64,000 bases of DNA, from positions 18,079,577 through 18,143,576 of the forward strand of contig NC_084462.1 of assembly GCF_027409185.1 (NCBI RefSeq), written 5' to 3'. The notes below the pieces were generated by a model. The model had not been told where the DNA came from. It made no database searches and saw nothing but the letters and a program-made list of their open reading frames with translations. Made by a program: the position numbers and the translations under genes. Below are positions 1 to 9,309 of the stretch, one piece after another (positions within the stretch are counted from its first letter, which is position 1; every line of letters starts with the position of its first letter). This stretch comes from Cynocephalus volans (Eukaryota; Chordata; Mammalia; Dermoptera; Cynocephalidae).

Positions 1-305
1 CCAATGTGATGGTATTAAGAAGTGGAGCCTTTGGGAGATGATTCGATTATGAGGTTGCAGCCCACATGAATGAGATTAGTGCCCCTATAAAAGAGGCCCC
101 AGAAAACCTGCTTCCCCTTCTGTGTGAAGACACAGTGAGAAGGCGCTGACTATGAATCGGGAAGCGAGCCCTCATCAGACATCACATCTGCCAGCGCCTT
201 GATCTTGTACTTCCAGCCTCCAGAACAGTGAGAAATAAATTTATGCTGTTTGTAAGCCACCTACTCTGTGGTATTTTGCTACAGCAGCCTGAATGGACGA
301 AGACA
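1..305 (+). mobile_element. MaLR-type LTR fragment (MLT1/MST-like)
   Basis: The sequence follows the common mammalian MaLR LTR layout: a gene-desert style region with 'cctataaaagaggccccag', then 'cagcctccagaacagtgag', an AATAAA signal and a 3' end resembling the usual GACTAA(G)ACA terminus. It is cut by the window edge, so its 5' end is not seen. Family is recognised from memory; subfamily is uncertain. Confidence 0.65.
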
Positions 306-779
306 AGTACGTAGTCTAAAAACACTTCCACCATCAAATATCTAAAATGCCAGATAAAATAGTTTGAAATAGTTACTAAAGTGCCTGACTGACCTGTCAG
401 GATGCTAAGGAACGCCCTCAGAGGCCAAAAGTGAAACAGGATCAGGAGCCCAGAAAATTTAGGGTGCTGCACACTGCTCTGAAGACCTCTCCCAGTCGAG
501 ATGGGGAGTCAGATCAGAGACCCTTGTGTGAAGCATGCATTAAGCATGGGACCTCTAAAGTGCTGTACTCCTAAACAAAGGATGAATTACAAAACTCACG
601 AATCAATACCGTGAGGAAACTTGTCTGTCTTAGCCTTAGCTCTGAGTGGAAGGGAAAACCCCCATTCTTAATTTGTAGTCACCAGTTTCCTGTGGCTTTA
701 GGATCTTAATTCACCCGACTTCATGGACCGAAAAGCACCAAGCCGAGGATTTAGTTTAAGTCATTCTGCACTCTTGTAC

Positions 780-1455
780 TGCTGGCAGAAATATAATTTA
801 TTACAACCATTTTGGAAAACTTTGTATCAGCATTAAAGCAGAACATACCAATATCCTGTGGCCCCTGATTCCATTCCTAGGCATAAAACTGAACAAAAAA
901 GCAAAATATGTTCACACAAGACATGCACAAGAAATTCACAGCAACGCTAATCATTACTACCCCCAAGTGGAGGCCCTGCAAGTGCTCACCAGCACAGAAC
1001 AGACAAACAAACCAACACTGCAACTACAGGAACAAATCTCACAACATATGGAATGAAAGAGGCCAGAGAGAAAAAAAGAGTACAGACTGGATGATTCCAT
1101 TTATATGAGAACAGGCAAAACTATTCTATGTCCAGGGTAGTTGTAATTTCTGAGGGAAGGAAATGAGTTAAAAGGAGCATGAGGGAGGGCTGGCCCGTGG
1201 CTCACTCGGGAGAGTGTGGTGCTGATAACACCAAGGCCACGGGTTCAGATCCCTATATAGGGATGGCCAGTTAGTTCATTTGGGAGAGCGTGGTGCTGAC
1301 ACCACCAAGTCAAGGGTTAAGATCCCCTTACCGGTCATCTTTTTTTAAAAAAAAAGGAGCATGAGGGGAATTCGGTGGTTCTGATAATTTTCTGTTTCTT
1401 GATCACCAAGCTGTTCACAATGATTTATATGTTTTCCGGTATGTATGTTACACAT
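780..1455 (+). mobile_element. L1 fragment, ORF2 3' end and 3'UTR, split by a SINE
   Basis: The stretch before 1170 resembles the L1 ORF2 tail region (tests of the 'caacaccatttataatgg / placed in gaattc' type common to L1M), and 1367-1455 continues with the L1 3'UTR phrase 'ttctgtttcttgatc'. Many stops are present, so it is a fossil. The SINE at 1186-1351 interrupts it. Confidence 0.6.
1186..1351 (+). mobile_element. Dimeric tRNA-Ile-derived SINE
   Basis: Two tRNA-like units lie head to tail. The first has a pol III A-box-like TGGCTCACTCGG at 1198-1209 and a degenerate B box; the second ends in 'ccccttaccggtcatc' and a T/A-rich tail. Flanking direct repeats (aaaggagcatgaggg at 1171-1185 and 1352-1366) show L1-mediated insertion into the older L1. 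It matches other copies in the window. Confidence 0.9.
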
Positions 1456-1746
1456 CATCGGACAGAAGTAAACCCACATCACCTTTGAAGGATCACATCC
1501 TCAATTCAGAACTCACCATGTTCCCATAGATAAAGTTTCAAAAAACATGAGCTCACGATTAAAAAATCATAAAACAAAACAGTGCCCAATAACCAACAGT
1601 TTGCAGAACAACAGACACAGTACCACATCCACAAAGAATTCAGATATTGGGGGCTAACCAAATACAGAATACAGAATTATTATTGTTAATACGTTTAAAT
1701 AAGTTAAAAAAACAGGCAACCAAAAGTGTAAGAAATAAATACTCAA

Positions 1747-1910
1747 GGGCCAACCCTGTGGCGCACTCGGGAGAGTGCGGCGCTGGAAGTGCAGCAGCGC
1801 TCCCGCCGCAGGTTCGGATCCTATATAAGGATGGCCGGTGCACTCACTGGCTGAGCTCGGTGCGGCCGGTCACAAAAAAGACAAAAAAAAAAAAAAAGAA
1901 AGAAAGAAAG
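1747..1910 (+). mobile_element. tRNA-derived SINE, second tail subtype
   Basis: It starts with the same tRNA-like first unit, but its second half ends in 'gtgcggccggtcac' followed by an A-rich (GAAA)n tail rather than the 'taagatccccttaccggtc' end. Direct repeats AAATACTCAA flank it at 1737-1746 and 1911-1920. It shares this tail type with the copy at 13977-14129, so at least two SINE subfamilies are present. Confidence 0.85.
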
Positions 1911-2279
1911 AAATACTCAAAATAAACAGGCAGATTTTTAAAAGAACCAGACAGAATTAGAAATGAAGGAGGGTAATGATTGAGATTAAAAACTCCACGG
2001 GACTCAACAGTAATAAATGACATGATGTGGAGTTTGCGATTTGCTTTAAAACAATCCAATGAGGGGAGCAGAGGAGTAGGGTACAGATATAACAAAAATG
2101 CCCACGTGTAGATAGTTACTGAACTTGGACAAGGGGAAAGGGAAGAGGGTTCATTATACAAAACAATCTAGCTTTGTAAGTGTTTGAAAGTGTCCTTAAT
2201 AATAAGATGTGTAAGCCCTTAAAGGATGGTTAAGCAATAAAATAGATAACTTAAAGGTAGAATTAGTTAACTAAAAATG

Positions 2280-3440
2280 GATATGAAGAAATTACCAACA
2301 TAGCAAATACCAAGAAATTACCAAGAATATGTCGTAGCAAGACAAAATGATAGAAAAGTTTGGTGAGGTTAAGCCACGTGAAGGAATGAGAGAAAAGAAA
2401 GCACATGTGTTAAGAGAGATCCAGGAAGAGAAACAACACTCGAAGAGTGCATGGTTGAGAATTTTCCAGAATTGATGAAAATGTGAAATTTTGTGTCCGA
2501 AATGCACTGTGACTCCCAAGATGGAGAAATAAAATATCAATCTGCACCTATATATTTTCTGGTGAAACCACACAGCAAACCCTAATAAGATAAGAAGCAA
2601 TTGTAAAAGAAGCCAGGGAGAAAATGACCATCCTCAAAGGAAAAACAACCAGACTCATAAATGACTAAAATGTCAAGAACAATGGAAACCTCAGGCAGTG
2701 GAGTGATGCATTCAATGAGCTGCAAGAATATATCAGTCAACCTGGAACTGCACACTCTGTGAAATTTTATTTCTAGAACAACGGCAGAATGAAGGTGTTT
2801 TCAAACAAACAAAAATAGAGAATTGATCTCTAATAGACCCTCATTAAAGAAACTACTAAAGGATATATTTCCGGAAAGAAAAAAAAGTACTCTCAGAAGG
2901 AAAGTCTAGATGCAAAAACCAAAGAAAATAGTAAATATGTAGATAAATCTAGACAAACATTAGCCATATAAAACAAAACCAATAATGTATATTTTGTGGG
3001 ATTTGAAAAGAATAGAACAAAATACTGGACAGCAGTGCATTAACTGGCATGCTCACTATTTAGAAATGAACACCAAATTCCTTGTATTGGGGGGGAGGAG
3101 AGCAAAGATATTAATTAACTTTATACTTTATTAGGTATAAATGTTAAAATTTCTGGAGTATTTATTAGGCAAATAAAAAATAGAGGATGCAACTTTCAAA
3201 CCAGAAGGCAGGCCGATAAGAGCGTTAGGAAGGAAAGCAAAACTAAAATCTCAATCAATCTTAAAGAGATGAAAAAATATATATCAAAAAGTGGGGAAGA
3301 GAGAAATCATAAAATGAGATGGTGGAAGTCAATCTACATGTGTCAAATTTAATTATCTAGTTATAACAAAAAGGTTGTCCAGCTAGAAAAAATATACTGT
3401 TTACAAGAAACACAATTTTAGTAAGTTTTCTGAAAAACTG
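2280..3440 (+). mobile_element. HAL1/L1 ORF1-like fossil
   Basis: The A-rich sense strand carries the degenerate order of motifs seen in HAL1/L1M ORF1 3' regions: a 'gaagccagggagaaaa' segment, a 'caacctggaactgcacactc' segment and a 'cattaaagaaactactaaagga' segment. Reading frames are destroyed. HAL1 versus old L1M cannot be separated by eye. Confidence 0.55.
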
Positions 3441-3532
3441 GATGTCAAAAGATGATAAAAGTTACTCCTGGCAAATACCAACTTTTTGAGAAAAGAATAG
3501 CAAATATAAGAGCAGAAATTAGTGATCCCTAG

Positions 3533-3815
3533 CAGCGGTGTCCAATAAAAATACACGGCAAGCCACATATGTAAGCTTAAATCTTCTATCAGTCACAATA
3601 AACAAAGTAAAAAAAAAACCAGTTGAAATGGATTTTATCATGTCATTATTAATATATGGCCCAATACATCAAAACAGTCATTTCAACATGGAATAATTAT
3701 TAATATTTTACATTCTTTTTAATGTACTAAGTCTTTGAAATCCATTGTGTATTCTATACTTAAAGTTCATCTGAATAGCCACATGTGGCTAGTGGCTACC
3801 ATATGGGGTAGTAGG
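3533..3815 (+). mobile_element. Non-autonomous hAT-like DNA transposon fossil
   Basis: It begins 'cagcggtgtccaataaaaat' and ends with 'agccacatgtggctagtggc', the two ends of a widespread mammalian MER-type hAT element. A second, inverted and more decayed copy lies near 28108-28470. No transposase is encoded. The exact MER name is not certain. Confidence 0.55.
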
Positions 3816-3885
3816 AATCTAGGGAACAAAGTTTTATTAGTGTGGCTCAACAAAATCCAGAATGCAGGACATTCTGAGACAAATT

Positions 3886-4148
3886 ACAGTCGTCTCTCAG
3901 TATCCATGGGGGATTGGTTCCAGGACCCCCACGGGTACCAAAATCTGTGGATTCTCAAGTCCCACAGTCAGCCCTACAGAACCTGCTGATATGAAAAGTT
4001 GGCACTCCAGACGTGTGGGATTTGCATCACGTGTATTTCCATCCACTGTGGAACTTGTGTATATACATGAAAGGCCCTCTGTATTTATTTTTATAATCCA
4101 TGTGTAAGTAGACCCGTGCAGTTCAAATCCATGTTGTTGAAGGGTTAA
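3886..4148 (+). mobile_element. Tigger/pogo-like DNA transposon fossil
   Basis: It starts with 'acagtcgtctctcagtatcc' and 'gggggattggttccaggac', a terminal sequence typical of internally deleted Tigger elements, and ends with 'catgttgttgaagggttaa'. Only termini and a short interior remain, with no transposase frame. Confidence 0.6.
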
Positions 4149-4690
4149 TGGTACTTTTCTTAAAAAGCAAATTATAAGAAAAAGTAAAGAGGAAGGGAAC
4201 CTATAGACAAAAAGAGACTTAACGGACATAAACCAAATGCAATGTATGGGCCTTGTCTGTATCCAATTCAAACAAACCAATTATTAACACACACACACAC
4301 ACACAATCGAGGAAATCTGGATACTGACCAGATATTCTATGATATTTTAAATTAGCGTGATAACGGTATCTTTCAGAGATACATATTGAAGTATTTACGG
4401 ATGACCTGTTATATCTGGTATTTGCTTCACCGTAATCGTGGGGTGAGAGGTGGGAGAAGGAAAGTGGGAAAGTAGATGAAACAAGACTGGGCATGTGTTG
4501 ATAAATGTTGATGCTGGGAACATAGGAATTCTCTGTGGTGGACACTATCATGCACCACTCAAACCATCCTTCAATAAAGTCCTTGTGCCCCAGCTGCTGG
4601 AAATGCAATCAGCAGATAGCCTCTAGCTGTCACCTCCTTCAGGGGGGCTTCAAAGAGCCACCTCTCCCCAAATCATACATTTTGCAGGAG
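4149..4690. other. No gene; short (AC)n and unassigned sequence
   Basis: Apart from a short (AC)n run at about 4288-4306, I recognise no repeat or gene. Overlapping open frames on the minus strand (for example 4219-4608) show no domain, hydrophobic pattern or codon bias that supports coding. Confidence 0.5.
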
Positions 4691-4931
4691 AGACCATATT
4701 CAAGGACTAATTAATGTGGGGTGAATAAACTTACTAAAATAGATTTACAAAGAAATAGAAAATATAATAGCCCTACAACCATTAAAAAAATATTGAACCT
4801 GTAATTTTAAATATTCTTATAAAGAAAACATCAGGTCCAGATGGCTCTACATTCAAGTTTTATCAAAACCTCAGGGAACAAATAATTACAATTTTACACA
4901 AACTCTTTGAGAGGGTGGAAAAAAAAGGAAA
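4690..4931 (+). mobile_element. L1 ORF2 fragment, 5' part of split copy
   Basis: Around 4830-4931 the plus strand reads GPDGSTFKFYQ followed by LHKLFERVEKKGN, matching the start of the L1 ORF2 reverse-transcriptase region (usual GPDGF..EFYQ..). It stops exactly at the MaLR insertion and resumes at 7630, so this is the host of the nested insertion. Confidence 0.8.
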
Positions 4932-4936
4932 CTTCC
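4932..4936. repeat. Target-site duplication of MaLR element, left copy
   Basis: CTTCC immediately precedes the TG of the 5' LTR and is repeated at 7625-7629 after the CA of the 3' LTR. Five base pairs is the expected size for an ERVL/MaLR integration. Confidence 0.9.
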
Positions 4937-5363
4937 TGTTGTGAACTGAATTATGTTCCCACAAAACTCATTGAAGCTTGAATTGTGTCCCCCAAATTTT
5001 ATGTATTAGAAACTCAGCCACCACTGTGACTGTTAACAAGGTGGGAAATCCTATCATAGTCATTGAAAGGTGGAGCCTTGAAGAGGTGATTGGATTGTAG
5101 GACTGTGCAGTAGTGAATGGATTAAAAATGGCAGTCAGGGGCGTGGTTCTGAGGGCTTTAAAAGAAGAGGAGAGTCTGTCTCTCTCTCTCTGTGCTCTCT
5201 CCACTTCCACCATCTTGTAATGTGAGACCCCTGAGTCACTGCTGCCACCACCAGATGGGACTTTGGACTTCCCAGCCTCAAAAACTGTAACCAGTAAATT
5301 TCACTTTATAAATTATCCAGTTCCAAGTATTTTGTTATAAGCAATACAAAATGGACTAATACA
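4937..5363 (+). mobile_element. 5' LTR of MaLR provirus-like element
   Basis: This 427-bp LTR begins TG and ends CA. It is paired with a 426-bp LTR at 7199-7624; by eye the two differ at roughly one position in ten, which implies an old insertion. The body resembles MST/THE1-type LTRs in layout: 'aaggtggagccttgaagagg', a TTTAAAAGA TATA-like region, a CT-rich R region and 'cttcccagcctca' near the 3' end. It is probably a lineage-specific MaLR subfamily. Confidence 0.85.
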
Positions 5364-5369
5364 GAAAAT

Positions 5370-5378
5370 TGGTACCAG
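5370..5378 (+). other. Primer-binding site, tRNA-Leu type
   Basis: TGGTACCAG lies six bases after the 5' LTR and is complementary to the 3' end (CTGGTACCA) of mammalian tRNA-Leu(UAA). Leucine-tRNA priming is the hallmark of the ERVL group, to which MaLRs belong. Confidence 0.7.
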
Positions 5379-5406
5379 AGAAGCGGGTGTTGCTTATAAC
5401 ACGTAC

Positions 5407-5799
5407 TTGAAAATGTGGAAGTGGTTTTGGAACTGGGTGTTAGGCAAAGGTTGGAGGAGTTTGGAGGACTCAGAAGAAGACAAAGAGATGACAGAAAGTT
5501 TGAAATGTCTTAGAGACAGGTTAAATGGTGGCGAGCAGAATGCTGATAGAAATATGGACTGTAAAGACCATTCTAAGGAAGTCTCAGATAGAAATCAAAA
5601 GGAGTTTATCAGAAACTGGGGCAAAGATCACCCTTGCTGTGAACTGGCAAGGAACTTGGCTGCATACACACCATGCCCGAGGACTTTGTGGCAGTTGGAA
5701 CTTAGGAGTTGTGAACCAGAGCACTTGGCCAAAGAAATTTCTAAGCCTCAAAGTAAGGAAGCTGCATGGCTACTTATAACAGCCTTTGCTGAGTTATGA
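5407..5799 (+). other. Open frame (130 codons) within MaLR internal region
   Basis: An uninterrupted frame starts 44 bp after the 5' LTR and opens with a Trp-rich segment (MKMWKWFWNWVLG) followed by a charged middle part rich in Glu, Lys and Asp. It lacks zinc knuckles, protease or polymerase motifs, so it is not a recognisable gag or pol piece. MaLR internal regions are known to retain short frames of unclear meaning. Given about ten percent LTR divergence, survival may be chance. I do not call it a gene. Confidence 0.35.
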
Positions 5800-6560
5800 T
5801 GACAAAGGCACGACATAAAGCCAGAATTTAAAAGGGAACCATAGTGTAAAAATTTAGAAAATTTGCAGCCTGGCCATGTGTCAGAGAAGCAGAGAGCATG
5901 GAATGGTGCAGCCCAGCGACCATTAGCTAAGAAGATTAGTACAAGAACAGGATTATCAAGAGAAGGGGGGAAAGGCCCTGAAGGCATTGCAGAAGCCTCT
6001 GGAGCCAACCCTTCCATTTCAGGCCCAAAGAACTAGGGAGACAGAATGGTCTTGGGGAACAGGCCTGAGGCACCCTCCATGGGTTTGCTGCCCAGGACCA
6101 TCTCAGGAAGCTGCTTCCGGCACCAGTACCCCAGATGCTCTGGCTGCCCCAGCTGTGACTAAATTGGCCCCAGGTGTGGCTGGACATGCAGCTTTGGAAA
6201 ATACAAGCCAGAAGCCTTGGTGGCATCCACATGGTGTTAAGTCTTCAGGCTCACAGAATGCCAGAGCTGGGAAGGCTTGGGAGACTCCAGCCCAATTTCA
6301 AAGGATGTATAGAAAAGTCTGGGGGCCCAGGAAGAGATCTGTCGCAGGGGCAGAATCATCGCAGACAGCCTTTGCTAGAGCAATGTCTAGTGGAAATGTG
6401 GGGTCGCAGTTGCAGCAGAAAAACCCCAACAATGCCATGCCTAGTGGAGCTGTGAGAGCAGGGCCGCCATGGAGACCCTGGACCTATGGAGCTACCAGAG
6501 TGGAACGACAGCCTGGGTGGCTGAAGTGTGGCCTAAGACCAGGAAAGCCATAGAGGCGGA

Positions 6561-6566
6561 GCTGCC
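6561..6566. repeat. Target-site duplication of solo LTR, left copy
   Basis: GCTGCC precedes the LTR and is repeated at 6849-6854 directly after it. A six-base duplication is typical of betaretroviral (ERVK/IAP-class) integration and differs from the five-base duplication of the enclosing MaLR. Confidence 0.9.
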
Positions 6567-6848
6567 TGTGAGGAGCTGCCCGAAATCGCCATTACAAGAT
6601 GGCGCTGATTTCCGGTGGAGGGCAGGGCTGCTCGGTAACACGCCTGGGCCGATTAGGCAGCCACCAATAAGGTAGGAGCACGTCCTAGGCGAGGAGCAGT
6701 CTCTATATAAAGGGCGCGGGTTCCCTCACTCGGGGTCTCCATTTTTGGCAAGCTTATGCTCTCCCTCTCAAGATGCATTAAAGCTGATCTGCAGAAGGAT
6801 CCTTTGTGTGCCGCGTCGTTCTTGCTGGCGAGACGGTAGTGCGGGACA
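6567..6848 (+). mobile_element. Solo LTR of a betaretrovirus-like (ERVK/IAP-class) element
   Basis: This 282-bp LTR begins TGTGAGGAGC and ends GCGGGACA, bounded by perfect six-base duplications. Its segments match the layout of rodent IAP LTRs as I know them: 'gccattacaagatggcgctg' near the 5' end, a CCAAT motif at 6664-6668, an 'acgtccnaggcgagga' segment, a TATATAA box at 6704-6710, an ATTAAA signal at 6777-6782 and a short U5. The GC content and CpG count exceed those of the flanking MaLR. No internal retroviral sequence remains, so it arose by LTR-LTR recombination after insertion into the MaLR. Confidence 0.85.
6704..6710 (+). promoter_or_regulatory. TATA box in solo LTR
   Basis: TATATAA lies 36 bp downstream of a CCAAT motif (6664-6668) and about 70 bp upstream of the ATTAAA polyadenylation signal (6777-6782). 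This is the normal U3-R order of a compact betaretroviral LTR. Present activity cannot be judged from sequence. Confidence 0.6.
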
Positions 6849-7175
6849 GCTGCCCAAGGACTTGGGGGCCCAACCCCCATACCAGCGTTCAGAGGATATC
6901 GAAAATGGAGTCAAGGTACCTGATCCACCAGCTTTGAGATTTAATGGCTACCCTGCTGGGTTTTGGACTTGTTTGGGACCTGTTACCCCTTTCTTTTGGC
7001 ATATTTCTCCCTTTTGGTATGTGATTATGTACCCTGTGTTTGTCCCACCATTTTATCTTGGAAGTAGATAACTTGTTTTGATTTCATAGATGGGACTTTG
7101 AACTTTGGACTTTTAAGTTGAAACAAGTTAAGACTTTGGGGACAAAATGACATATTTGCATGTGAAAAGACATGA

Positions 7176-7198
7176 GTTTTGGGGGGCCAGGGGCGGAA
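7176..7198 (+). other. Polypurine-type tract before 3' LTR
   Basis: A TTTTGGGGGG stretch followed by CCAGGGGCGGAA abuts the TG of the 3' LTR, in the position where plus-strand DNA priming occurs in LTR elements. It is interrupted by CC, as often seen in aged MaLRs. Confidence 0.6.
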
Positions 7199-7624
7199 TG
7201 TAGTGAACTGAATTGCATTCCCCCAAAACTCATTGAAGCTTGAATTGTGTCTCCCAAGTTTTATGTATTAGAAACTCAGCCTCCACTGTGACTGTTAAGA
7301 GGGTGGGAAATCCTATTATGGTAATTGAAAGGTGGAGCCTTGAAGAGGTTATTGGATTGTACGACTGTGCAATAGTGAATGGATTAAAAACAAGGGTCAG
7401 AGGTGTGGTTCTGAGGGTTTTAAAAGAGGAGAGTCTGTGTCTCTCTCTCTCTGCTGTCTCTGCTTCCACCATTTGGTAACGTGAGACCCCTGGGTCAGTG
7501 TTGCCACCACCAGATGGACTTTGGACTTCCCAGCCTCAGAAACAGTAAGCAATAAATTTCACTTTCTTTATAAATCACCCCGTTTCAGATGTTTTGTTGT
7601 AAGCAACATAAACTGACTAATACA
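7199..7624 (+). mobile_element. 3' LTR of MaLR provirus-like element
   Basis: It is the direct-repeat partner of the LTR at 4937-5363. It begins TG, ends ACTAATACA, and is followed at 7625-7629 by the CTTCC target duplication. Differences from the 5' LTR are scattered substitutions and small indels. Confidence 0.85.
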
Positions 7625-7629
7625 CTTCC

Positions 7630-8700
7630 CAAACTAATTTTTATTATTCTAGTACAACCTCCATAACTAGAACCATACAAGCATAATATGAGAAAGAAAA
7701 ATTACAAGGAAATTTTACCATGAACATAATTCCAAAAATCTTTAAACAAAATTTTAGCAAACTAAATGTAGCCACAGTAAATAGAATCATGAACAAGTTA
7801 GGTTTATCCCAAAAATGTAAGGTTGGCTTAACTTTAGAAAAATCTTATGATGAAATACAATTCATTAACAGATTAAGGCAAAAAGTTGTATATGGGCATT
7901 TTAGTAACTGTAGAAAAAGAACTTGATAAAATTTGACATGCATTTGTGATAACATATATTGCCAAACCAGGAAAAGAAAAAAAATAAACTTTCTCAACCC
8001 AGTTAAGGATTATTCACAAAAATCCTCCAGTAAACATAATACTTAAAGGTGAAACTATGAAAGCTTTTCCTTCAAGACTGGGACCAAAACATAGATACTC
8101 TTACTGCTACTCTTCAGTGCTTTCATGGAGATGCTACTGAGCATAGTAAAAAACTAAATGAGGAAAAGAAAAGGAAACAAAAGATATAAGAATTTGAAAA
8201 GAAGAAAAAAAGTGTCATAATTCACAGAGGATATTATTATCTACACAGATAAACAAAAAATTAGAGATTAATTATTAGAATTTTTAAAAGAGCCTAATAT
8301 AGTTACTACATCCAAGAATATAAAAAAACCAACTGTATTTCTCTATGCTAGCCACAAACATAAAAAGATACCCTTCATAATAGTAGTATAAAACAAAAGA
8401 TGCTAGGAATAAATTGAACAAAAACAAGCAAGATCTTTATGGAAAAGATTTACAAACTTTATTGAAAGACATTCAAGAAGACCTAAATAAATAAAAAGAT
8501 AAACCAAGTTCATAGATAGAAATGCTCAATATTGTAAAGATGCCAGTTCTCCCCAAAGTGGTGTACAGATTCAGTACAATTGCAACAAATATCCCAACAG
8601 AGTTTTTTATAGAACATGAGAAGCTGGATCTAGAGTATACGTGGAGAAGCAAAGGCCCAAGTAGACTGAAGATACACATGATGAAGTGGGTCTGTCCTAG
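7630..8700 (+). mobile_element. L1 ORF2 fragment, 3' part of split copy
   Basis: It continues the L1 interrupted at 4931. It has 'ctcaacccagttaaggatta', 'ttctctatgctagccacaaa' and 'gttctccccaaagtggtgta' in the order expected for the L1 reverse-transcriptase and downstream domain. It is riddled with stops and frameshifts. Confidence 0.8.
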
Positions 8701-8908
8701 CAGACATTAAGATCTGATGTAACACAGTAAGTGGTGAAGATTGGTAGCTGTTCCTGAAATTCCATTTTCTTTTTCTTTGGATACAAGACTGAAGATACAC
8801 ATGATGAAGTGGGTCTGTCCTAGCAGACATTAAGATCTGATGTAACACAGTAAGTGGTGAAGATTGGTAGCTGTTCCTGAAATTCCATTCTCTTTTTCTT
8901 TGGATACA
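8663..8908. repeat. Tandem duplication, two 123-bp units
   Basis: The unit at 8663-8785 is repeated at 8786-8908 with a single visible mismatch (TTTTCTTTTT versus TTCTCTTTTT). Each unit spans a junction between L1 3' sequence and the following LTR-like repeat, so the duplication happened after those elements were joined. The near identity suggests a recent event or one homogenised by slippage or conversion. Confidence 0.95.
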
Positions 8909-9284
8909 AGACTAGACTACACTTCCCAGCTTCCTTTGCAGCCAGGTGTGGCCATGTGACTAAGTTAGGTTCAAGGCAATGTGAATAAAAGTGATGTATT
9001 TTGCTTCCAGACCAGGTCCATAATAAATCTCCCGTGTGCACCTTTGCACACTTTTTCCTTCCACTAACTGGATGCAAAAAACACCATGACCTTAGGATAT
9101 GATGAAGAGCATGATGGAAAGAGCCTGGTTCCCTAAGTGACTGCATGGAGGAAAACTATCCTGCTGACCTGAAAACCCACCCTGGATTTCATGTGAGAAA
9201 ATATAATATATCTCCTATTCTTTAAGACATTGATATGTTAGGGTCTATTTGTTATAGAGTGTAGCCTCCCTAACTAATACACAA
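8720..9284 (+). mobile_element. Old LTR-like repeat
   Basis: It contains 'gactacacttcccagcttcc', a 'ggccatgtgactaagtt' segment and ends with 'ccctaactaatacaca', the layout of an old mammalian ERVL-class LTR. The subfamily is not certain. Confidence 0.5.
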
Positions 9285-9309
9285 CAGTAATGAAGATAAC
9301 TTGGTACTG

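Larger units (their letters stand above)
5364..7198 (+). mobile_element. MaLR internal region (MST/THE1-int-like), non-autonomous
   Basis: This is the sequence between the two LTRs, 1835 bp including the later solo LTR (about 1.55 kb without it). It starts with a tRNA-Leu-type primer-binding site and ends in a G-rich polypurine stretch. It lacks gag, protease, reverse transcriptase and envelope motifs, as is usual for MaLRs, which are thought to have been mobilised by ERVL enzymes. The opening GAGAAGCGGGTG and the GTTTTGGAACTGGG phrase match the MaLR internal consensus as I remember it. Confidence 0.85.

Noticed and set aside
5987..6553. 188-codon plus-strand frame as a retroviral protein
   Set aside because: It lies in the MaLR internal region, which is non-coding in related elements, and shows no gag, protease, polymerase or envelope motif.
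4937..7624. Replication-competent endogenous retrovirus
   Set aside because: The internal region is under 2 kb without viral genes, and the LTRs are well diverged. It is a non-autonomous fossil.
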